NCBI GenBank assembly: GCA_946611595.1 | Contig: CAMODY010000059.1 | Span: forward strand, 1-9,875 | Length of the DNA stretch: 9,875 bases | Direction: 5' to 3' | From: an uncultured Clostridia bacterium | Lineage (GTDB): Bacteria > Bacillota > Clostridia > Lachnospirales > Lachnospiraceae | Shown: positions 1 to 5,597 of the stretch, in pieces | Layout: each line of letters starts with the position of its first letter | Position numbering within the stretch: the stretch's first letter is position 1 | The notes under the pieces: generated by a model | The model's database searches: none | What the model was told of the DNA's origin: nothing | What the model saw: only the letters and a program-made list of their open reading frames with translations | Made by a program: the position numbers and the translations under genes

Positions 1-3000
1 AGATGAAGTTCCGGTGGCAGAAGAAACTGCTACAGAAACTCCCGTGGTAGAACCTGTAACAGAACAGCCGACGGTACCGGAGAAAACAGAGCCTGTTGTA
101 ACAGAACCGGTGGTCGAGACGCCAGTAGACACGCCGGCAACTGGCGATAACACGGAAGTAGTTCCGACCGAGCCGGAAGTTACTGATGGAAAAGAAGATG
201 CAAAAACAACAGAAGGTGTTGAAGGTACAGAAGTCTCTGGCGATGCTGCAATTAACGACATTAAAATTGCCAACGCACCGCTTTTGTCCAATGCAGAGCC
301 GACCGCGAATGAGGAAGAGCCAACAGTAAAGGCTTTTGAGCCGGAAGCACTGTTTGATAATAGTACAACGGTCCCAGCTGGTACCTATACAGCAGCGGAT
401 GAGGGCGTAACCTTTACACCGCCGACATCCAGTAAGGTGACATATACAATCGAAAAGGTTGATGTGAAGGATGGAAAAGCAACCGCAGTCATGACGACAT
501 CCAGCGACACGCAGAGTCATGTCTATGTAGGCGCAAAAGATAAATCCGAACTCCCATTCAAAGAGGAAGAATTGGTGGACAGCAGAGGAATGTTGCTGAC
601 TAACATTTATAAAATTGAAAGCCAGAGGTTTGAGATTCCGGTATGCATAAATAAAGAGGGGAAAATAAAAGTCCGCTTGTCAACAAAGAACGCCTGGTCA
701 GAATATTCATACAAGATTGAGATTGAGAAACCTGAAGCAGAAAGTTGGGAGAATCCATTTGACAATAACACAAACGTAGCAAATGGTACCTATACAGCAG
801 CGGATGAGGGCGTAACCTTTACACCGCCGACATCCAGTAAGGTGACATATACAATCGAAAAGGTTGATGTGAAGGATGGAAAAGCAACCGCAGTCATGAC
901 GACATCCAGCGACACGCAGAGTCATGTCTATGTAGGCGCAAAAGATAAATCCGAACTCCCATTCAAAGAGGAAGAATTGGTGGACAGCAGAGGAATGTTG
1001 CTGACTAACATTTATAAAATTGAAAGCCAGAGGTTTGAGATTCCGGTATGCATAAATAAAGAGGGGAAAATAAAAGTCCGCTTGTCAACAAAGAACGCCT
1101 GGTCAGAATATTCATACAAGATTGAAATTGCAGAATCTGATGATCCAGGTGAGGTGACTGCAGCAGACTACACAGCAGTTGATGCCGCATTGGCGATAGC
1201 TGAACGGCTTGATTTGAGTAAGTATACAGATGAGAGCGTTGTTGCGTTAAAACAGGCAATAAATGCAGTAGATAGGAATAAAACGATAGAAGAGCAGAAC
1301 GAAGTGGATGAAATGGCAAAAGCGATAGAAGATGCCATTGATGGGCTTGAAGAAAAGACTGCTCCCGGACAGCCGGTTCCTTTTGACAAATTGACGGATG
1401 GAACCTATACCGCAACAGTTATTCGAAGTGAAAGTTCTCAGATGTTCCCTGTTGCTGATACGTGTATTGTAAATAAAAAAGGTGATTCTTTCATTGTTAC
1501 AATTAGAATGAAATCTGTAAGTAACACAAGTCAGGATATAGTCTTTTTAGGTAAGGCTTCAGATGCTCCTAATAATAAAACACTTTGGATTAACTTTGGA
1601 CAAAATGAAAAAGGGGTTTATACTTTTGTTCTTCCGGGTGTTCCAATAGGCGAATGGTTCGATTTAGCCGCACACAGCAGTGCCAGAGATAGATGGTATG
1701 ACCGTCAGCTGATGATTGATAAAGACAGCTTTAAAACAATGTCAGCAGATGCGGATTCTTCCAGCGATGATTCTGGCTCTGATGGAAATAAGCAGGATTC
1801 CAACTCCAAAACTCCGACCAACGACGGTAAGGCGGAAAAAGAATCTGAGCACATTGCGGATACAAGCAAAGCAACCGCAGCTGTAGATAACTCCACAGCT
1901 CTTGCGGATGGCGTATATACACCGGATAAGTTCTCCTTCTCCGGTGGTTCAGGAAGAGGCTCCTTTACTTGCACAAAGGTTACTGTAACTGATGGCAAAG
2001 CATATGCAACGTTGGTATTCAGCAGCAACAATTACCAGTATGTTAAGGCAAGCGGAAATATCTATTACTGTGATCACTCCACAGGTTTATCCACAGTTAC
2101 GATTCCGGTTGCATTAAATCAGAACAACACGATTGTTGCGATGACAACAGCAATGTCAGCTGCTCATGAGGTTACTTACACAATGTTCGTCTACATCGCA
2201 GGAGCTGACGCACAGAAGGGTGGAGCACTTACAAATAACGACAAGCTCGATGAGGAAGCACCGGTGATTCCTGGTCTTGAATTCATCGATGAAGAGAAAC
2301 TGGAGTATGCAGAATATTTCAAGGTTTTCAATTACGCTGATGGCATCCGTCTTCTTGAAGTTGACATGACTATGAAAGACGACAAGAAGGCAGAAGATAA
2401 AGATAAAACAGAGGGTGAGGCAACGACAGAACTGAACGAGACAACAAAGACGAACGTTGCTCTTTATGATGATGAAGAACTCCTTGCGGAAGAAGCAGAG
2501 AAGGCTGCTGATGACGAAGACGAAAAAGCTGTCAAGTCGACTGCAGACGCTCAGGCGGAACTCTACAAAGGCAACGTTATCAAATATCTTCTTGTTCCGG
2601 AAAATGTTGAGATTCCTGCAGGCCTTGAAAAAGAAGTTATTGTAATTAATCTTCCTGTAGACAGCGTTTATACCGGATCTGATGACATCAGCAAGATCTT
2701 TGAAGAGCTTAAGATTGATGATCTGATCACAAGCCAGGTCAAAGAAGATAAGGATAACGAAGACATTCTTGCAGCAGGCGATTACAAAGACCTTGATCTT
2801 AAGGCACTTGTTAAGAGTAAATGTGACCTTGTTCTTCTTCCAGAAGAGAGCATCGAAGCAGAAGATGTAAAAGATGCAAAAGCCCAGAAGGAAGCGAAAG
2901 AACACTTTGAAGGCGTAGCTGAAGATCTTGCAAATCTTGATATTTCGGTATTGGTAGACCGTGCAGAATATGAAGAAACTGACGAGGCAAAAGCTGAGTG

Positions 3001-3073
3001 GCTTAAGGTATATGGCATTCTCTTCGGCTGTGAAAAGGAAGCAAATGAGCTCTTTAAGACAATGACAAAATAA
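1..3073 (+). CDS. Large surface/secreted protein: NEAT-like domains, FIVAR and half substrate-binding protein (5' partial)
   Basis: The frame is open from base 2 to the TAA at 3071-3073, giving 1023 visible residues; start and signal peptide lie off the window. Numbering from base 2: about 1-115 is an acidic Pro/Thr/Glu/Val-rich stretch, probably a wall-spanning linker. About 116-242 and 250-378 are two nearly identical beta-rich domains. About 387-453 is a FIVAR-like helical module (YTAVDAALAIAE, LDLSKYTDESVVAL). About 465-577 is a NEAT-like domain (DGTYTATV, MFPVADT, AAHSSARDRWYDRQL). A Ser/Asp linker follows, then a fourth such domain at about 634-737. Residues about 758-1023 resemble the N-terminal lobe of the lipoprotein encoded next, with an acidic insertion. 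No LPXTG or membrane anchor is seen at the C-terminus. NEAT domains in Gram-positives usually bind heme; heme binding is not shown here. Inference: extracellular capture of a tetrapyrrole or metal complex for the adjacent importer. Confidence 0.8.
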   Translation, partial: DEVPVAEETATETPVVEPVTEQPTVPEKTEPVVTEPVVETPVDTPATGDNTEVVPTEPEVTDGKEDAKTTEGVEGTEVSGDAAINDIKIANAPLLSNAEPTANEEEPTVKAFEPEALFDNSTTVPAGTYTAADEGVTFTPPTSSKVTYTIEKVDVKDGKATAVMTTSSDTQSHVYVGAKDKSELPFKEEELVDSRGMLLTNIYKIESQRFEIPVCINKEGKIKVRLSTKNAWSEYSYKIEIEKPEAESWENPFDNNTNVANGTYTAADEGVTFTPPTSSKVTYTIEKVDVKDGKATAVMTTSSDTQSHVYVGAKDKSELPFKEEELVDSRGMLLTNIYKIESQRFEIPVCINKEGKIKVRLSTKNAWSEYSYKIEIAESDDPGEVTAADYTAVDAALAIAERLDLSKYTDESVVALKQAINAVDRNKTIEEQNEVDEMAKAIEDAIDGLEEKTAPGQPVPFDKLTDGTYTATVIRSESSQMFPVADTCIVNKKGDSFIVTIRMKSVSNTSQDIVFLGKASDAPNNKTLWINFGQNEKGVYTFVLPGVPIGEWFDLAAHSSARDRWYDRQLMIDKDSFKTMSADADSSSDDSGSDGNKQDSNSKTPTNDGKAEKESEHIADTSKATAAVDNSTALADGVYTPDKFSFSGGSGRGSFTCTKVTVTDGKAYATLVFSSNNYQYVKASGNIYYCDHSTGLSTVTIPVALNQNNTIVAMTTAMSAAHEVTYTMFVYIAGADAQKGGALTNNDKLDEEAPVIPGLEFIDEEKLEYAEYFKVFNYADGIRLLEVDMTMKDDKKAEDKDKTEGEATTELNETTKTNVALYDDEELLAEEAEKAADDEDEKAVKSTADAQAELYKGNVIKYLLVPENVEIPAGLEKEVIVINLPVDSVYTGSDDISKIFEELKIDDLITSQVKEDKDNEDILAAGDYKDLDLKALVKSKCDLVLLPEESIEAEDVKDAKAQKEAKEHFEGVAEDLANLDISVLVDRAEYEETDEAKAEWLKVYGILFGCEKEANELFKTMTK
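379..720 (+). repeat. Perfect 342-bp direct repeat, copy 1
   Basis: Bases 379-720 are identical to 784-1125, base for base, at an offset of 405 bp (135 codons, so the frame is kept). The repeat encodes one whole beta-rich NEAT-like domain (begins GTYTAADEG, ends EYSYKIE). Identity at all codon positions points to recent duplication or gene conversion. Confidence 0.97.
784..1125 (+). repeat. Perfect 342-bp direct repeat, copy 2
   Basis: Second copy of the repeat, in frame with the first and separated from it by 63 bp (721-783). That spacer encodes a non-repeated linker (EKPEAESWENPF). After base 1125 the two copies diverge quickly. Confidence 0.97.
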
Positions 3074-3105
3074 TGCATTGTTAAAAGAAATATACTAAAA
3101 TACTC

Positions 3106-3136
3106 TATGCACCGGGAGTTTTTCTTCCGGTGCATA
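3106..3136 (+). promoter_or_regulatory. Stem-loop between surface protein and SBP genes
   Basis: Arms TATGCACCGGGAG (3106-3118) and CTTCCGGTGCATA (3124-3136) form a 13-bp stem with one G-U pair and a TTTTT loop. The sequence after the stem is TCGAGAATTT, without a run of T, so it is not a standard intrinsic terminator. It may stabilise or process the transcript, or act as a weak attenuator that sets the ratio of surface protein to receptor. The pairing is seen directly; the role is inferred. Confidence 0.7.
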
Positions 3137-3160
3137 TCGAGAATTTAAGAAACATTAAAA

Positions 3161-3165
3161 AGAGG
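3161..3165 (+). promoter_or_regulatory. Ribosome binding site of the SBP lipoprotein gene
   Basis: AGAGG, 6 nt before the ATG at 3172. It decides the start: an in-frame ATG at 3130 lies inside the right arm of the stem-loop, has no such site, and would put 14 extra residues in front of a good lipoprotein signal peptide. Confidence 0.75.
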
Positions 3166-3171
3166 AAAACT

Positions 3172-4407
3172 ATGGAGAGAAAAATCTCGAAACCAATTGT
3201 AATTTTGATTTCTCTGATACTGGCATTAAGCCTTGTGCTTGCTGCCTGCGGAGGATCAGGTTCCGCTCAAGGTCAGGGGAGCGCTTCCGCACCTCAAGGG
3301 TCTGCAAGCTCGAATGCGGACAGTGGTGAAGAAGGAGCTTCTTCCGGCACTTTGAAGCCGGCTCCGGAAATCGCCGGACTGACATTAGAATCCACCATGG
3401 AAAAAGAATATGCCACAGAGTTTGACGTATTCTATTATTCTGATGGCTACAAGGTATTAAGCATTAGCGATGGAAGACAGTACCTCTTGGTTCCGGAAGG
3501 AAAAGAAGTTCCGGCTGAAACCGGAGATTTGTTTATCCTTCAGGCGCCTTTGGATCACACCTATCTGGCAGCAACTTCTGCAATGGCGCTGATCCTGGCA
3601 ATCGATGCGGGAAACTATGTCACCCTGACGGGAACGAATGCATCCGGCTGGTTTATTCCGGAAGCGGCAGAAATGGTGAACAATGGTCAGATGGTCTATG
3701 CCGGAAAATACAGCGAGCCGGATTATGAACTTTTAATTGATAGCGGGTGCAATCTTGCGATCGAATCAACCATGATTCTGCATACTCCTAAGGTTCAGGA
3801 GATGATCGAGAAGATGGATATTCCGGTCTTCATAGACAGGGCAAGCTATGAATCTCATCCGCTCGGAAGAACAGAGTGGGTCAAGCTTTATGGTGCAATG
3901 TATGACAAAGAAGAAGCTGCAGAGACGATGTTTGCTGAGAAATCCCAGATCGTAAAAGATATGGAGAATTTCAAAAACACAGAAAAGACAGTCGCAGTTT
4001 TCAATGTCAAAACAGATGGAACTGTTCAGATCAGAAGCCCGAAAGATTATATTGCAACGATGGTTGAACTCGGCGGAGCACGTTATGCATTCCGGGATAT
4101 AGCTACAAATTCCGACACAAGTTCCACGCTTAACATTTCAATGGAAGAATTCTATGCGACTGCAGTTGATGCTGATTACCTGGTTTATAATGGCACGATT
4201 GCAGAGCCGATTAAATCTATGGATGAGCTATATGCTTTGAGCGAACTCTTCAAGGATTTTAAAGCCGTCAAAGAAGGAAATGTTTGGTGCACGGGTAACA
4301 ACATGTATCAGGCAACCGATATTGTTGGAGAGTTCATTCTGGATATCAATCACATGGTCACAGACGGTGATGAAAGTAGCATGACATTTATTACAAAAGT
4401 ACAGTAA
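3172..4407 (+). CDS. ABC transporter substrate-binding lipoprotein (class III, FecB/BtuF-like)
   Basis: A 411-residue extracellular receptor for a metal complex, corrinoid or heme-type ligand, handing cargo to the permease/ATPase encoded next. Residues 1-25 are a lipoprotein signal peptide with lipobox L23-A24-A25-C26. A Ser/Gly/Ala-rich tether runs to about 62. The N-lobe is about 70-240 (YLLVPEGKEVPAE, AGKYSEPDYELLIDSGCNLAIE), the interlobe helix about 235-268 (TEWVKLYGAM), and the C-lobe about 270-400 (ATMVELGGARYAF, ADYLVYNGT, VWCTGNNMYQ). This two-lobe, single-helix layout is that of the Peripla_BP_2 fold, found in siderophore, heme, cobalamin and some metal receptors. The substrate is not determined. 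Linkage to cbi genes favours cobalt, corrinoid or another tetrapyrrole. Its N-lobe resembles the C-terminal part of the upstream surface protein. Confidence 0.9.
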   Translation: MERKISKPIVILISLILALSLVLAACGGSGSAQGQGSASAPQGSASSNADSGEEGASSGTLKPAPEIAGLTLESTMEKEYATEFDVFYYSDGYKVLSISDGRQYLLVPEGKEVPAETGDLFILQAPLDHTYLAATSAMALILAIDAGNYVTLTGTNASGWFIPEAAEMVNNGQMVYAGKYSEPDYELLIDSGCNLAIESTMILHTPKVQEMIEKMDIPVFIDRASYESHPLGRTEWVKLYGAMYDKEEAAETMFAEKSQIVKDMENFKNTEKTVAVFNVKTDGTVQIRSPKDYIATMVELGGARYAFRDIATNSDTSSTLNISMEEFYATAVDADYLVYNGTIAEPIKSMDELYALSELFKDFKAVKEGNVWCTGNNMYQATDIVGEFILDINHMVTDGDESSMTFITKVQ

Positions 4408-4434
4408 TTAGTAACAGAATTCAACTGTGGATTC

Positions 4435-4443
4435 TGATATAAT
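4435..4443 (+). promoter_or_regulatory. Possible extended -10 promoter element upstream of permease
   Basis: TGATATAAT matches an extended -10 (TG-N-TATAAT). No good -35 hexamer is found 16-18 bp upstream (the region reads CAGAAT). Extended -10 promoters can work without one. If active, transcripts would start near 4450 and carry the stem-loop in the leader, giving separate control of the permease, ATPase and cbi genes. Single-motif evidence only. Confidence 0.35.
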
Positions 4444-4464
4444 TGGCATAACTAAATTGACTGA

Positions 4465-4502
4465 TTCGGCTAATCATATCCTCAAAAATATGATTAGCCG
4501 AA
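4465..4502 (+). promoter_or_regulatory. Perfect 15-bp stem-loop between SBP and permease genes
   Basis: Arms TTCGGCTAATCATAT (4465-4479) and ATATGATTAGCCGAA (4488-4502) pair perfectly around an 8-nt loop, CCTCAAAA. Only a short TTTT (4511-4514) follows after 8 nt, so it is a poor intrinsic terminator. A hairpin directly behind a receptor gene often protects the 3' end of its mRNA, giving more receptor than permease. As an inverted repeat it could also be a regulator site. Pairing is seen; role inferred. Confidence 0.7.
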
Positions 4503-4517
4503 AGTGCGTATTTTAAC

Positions 4518-4522
4518 GGGAG
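4518..4522 (+). promoter_or_regulatory. Ribosome binding site of the permease gene
   Basis: GGGAG, 5 nt before the ATG at 4528. It favours this ATG over an in-frame GTG at 4504, which begins right after the stem-loop and lacks an upstream site. Confidence 0.7.
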
Positions 4523-4527
4523 TTTTT

Positions 4528-5595
4528 ATGAGCAAGAACAAAGGAGAACAGCCGGCAGTCGGCACTTTCCGGAACGAGAACTTCAAACGGCGGACGCGTT
4601 ATACAGCAGTTTTTATCGTCCTGCTTGCTGCGCTGTTCGTGGTAATCATTCTTAACATCAACACAGGTAACGTGCACATTTCTGTTGGGCAGATCTTAAA
4701 GATCATCTTCAGTGGCGGAAACGGTGTCGGAACGGAATATAACATCATTTGGAAAATCCGTCTTCCTCGTATCCTCATGGCTGCCATTTTAGGCGGAGGA
4801 CTTTCGCTTTCCGGTTTCCTGCTGCAGACCTTCTTTAACAACCCGATTGCAGGTCCGTTCGTACTTGGTATTTCTTCTGGCGCGAAGATGGTCGTTGCGC
4901 TTACGATGATCTATTTCCTGCAGCACTTTGCAGCGGTTTCCTCTTACGTATTGATTGGTGCCGCGTTCATCGGATCGATGATCGCAACCCTCTTTATTAT
5001 CCTGATTTCAAGGCGGGTGCATCATATGGGAACGCTGCTTGTCGGCGGTATTATGATCGGCTATATCTGTTCTGCGGTGACAGATTTCATCGTCACTTTC
5101 GCAGAAGATTCTGATATCGTTAACCTTCGTGGATGGTCCCTTGGAAGTTTTTCCGGCATGAGTTGGGACAATGTTCAGGTGGCAGTGATCATTACCGGCA
5201 TATGTTTAGTGCTGACTTTCTTAATGTCAAAACCGATCAGTGCATATCAGCTTGGCGAGGCTTATGCACAGAGCATGGGCGTTAATATCAAAACCTTCCG
5301 TGTTCTGTTGATTCTGGTATCGAGCGTTTTCTCTGCATGCGTAACCGCATTTGCAGGTCCGATCTCTTTTGTCGGTATCGCGGTTCCGTTCCTGATCAAA
5401 CGTTTATTAAACACATCAAAACCGATCGTCGTTATACCTGCGACCTTCCTTGGAGGCGCGGTATTCTGTACGGTCTGCGACCTGATCGCTAGAATGGCAT
5501 TCGCACCGTTAGAGCTGAATATCAGTACGGTCACATCCATCTTTGGTGCGCCGGTCGTAATCTTTATGATGTTGCAGAAGAAGAGGGGGAATTAA
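4528..5595 (+). CDS. ABC importer permease, BtuC/FecCD family
   Basis: A 355-residue inner-membrane permease, close to the usual 320-350 of this family, which forms a homodimeric channel for siderophores, heme or cobalamin. A charged N-terminus is followed by a first membrane segment at about 25-43 and several more hydrophobic segments to residue 350. Family motifs are present: RLPRILMAAILGGG (78-91), SGFLLQTFFNNPIAGP (95-110) with LGISSGA (113-119), a cytoplasmic coupling stretch around 240-258, FAGPISFVGIAVPFLIKRLL (275-294), and the C-terminal SIFGAPVVIFMML (337-349). Where most relatives have a Pro-His pair before the Arg after VGxxVP, this one has Pro-Phe and Lys-Arg. The ATPase gene starts 2 nt after the stop, so the two are surely co-translated. 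The substrate is not readable. Confidence 0.93.
   Translation: MSKNKGEQPAVGTFRNENFKRRTRYTAVFIVLLAALFVVIILNINTGNVHISVGQILKIIFSGGNGVGTEYNIIWKIRLPRILMAAILGGGLSLSGFLLQTFFNNPIAGPFVLGISSGAKMVVALTMIYFLQHFAAVSSYVLIGAAFIGSMIATLFIILISRRVHHMGTLLVGGIMIGYICSAVTDFIVTFAEDSDIVNLRGWSLGSFSGMSWDNVQVAVIITGICLVLTFLMSKPISAYQLGEAYAQSMGVNIKTFRVLLILVSSVFSACVTAFAGPISFVGIAVPFLIKRLLNTSKPIVVIPATFLGGAVFCTVCDLIARMAFAPLELNISTVTSIFGAPVVIFMMLQKKRGN
5583..5589 (+). promoter_or_regulatory. Ribosome binding site of the ATPase gene
   Basis: GAGGGGG lies inside the last permease codons, 8 nt before the ATG at 5598, as expected for coupled translation of the two transporter subunits. Confidence 0.7.
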
Positions 5596-5597
5596 AC

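Larger units (their letters stand above)
3074..3171 (+). other. Intergenic spacer between surface protein and lipoprotein genes
   Basis: A 98-bp spacer. It starts with an A-rich stretch (3081-3100), carries a strong stem-loop (3106-3136), and ends with an A-rich ribosome binding region for the lipoprotein gene. No convincing promoter and no cobalamin riboswitch elements are seen. Confidence 0.7.
4408..4527 (+). other. Intergenic spacer between SBP and permease genes
   Basis: A 120-bp spacer holding a possible extended -10 promoter element (4435-4443), a perfect long stem-loop (4465-4502), and the permease ribosome binding site. No cobalamin riboswitch box is recognised. Confidence 0.7.

Noticed and set aside
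14..16. GTG as start of the first gene
   Set aside because: The frame is open upstream to the window edge, no ribosome site precedes it, and the protein begins in the middle of a low-complexity stretch without a signal peptide. The gene is simply cut.
1005..1415. Minus-strand open frame across the repeats
   Set aside because: Its last part is the reverse of the duplicated domain and appears also at the other copy; no ribosome site or recognisable protein.
2156..2905. Long minus-strand open frame (249 codons) opposite the surface protein
   Set aside because: Its translation is Phe/Cys/Ile-rich without family features, and mirrors the Lys/Glu/Asp-rich codons of the plus-strand gene. It is a composition shadow.
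3030..3073. Sortase or membrane anchor at the C-terminus of the surface protein
   Set aside because: The protein ends in a helix-like stretch (EANELFKTMTK) with no LPXTG, hydrophobic segment or positive tail.
3078..3106. TTGTTA ... TACTCT as a promoter before the lipoprotein gene
   Set aside because: Spacing of 17 is right, but the -10 matches only three of six consensus bases; the A-rich stretch makes chance matches easy.
3074..4527. Cobalamin riboswitch in the spacers around the receptor gene
   Set aside because: Both spacers are short (98 and 120 bp), dominated by a simple hairpin each, and show no recognisable B12 box. A riboswitch would more likely be upstream of the window.
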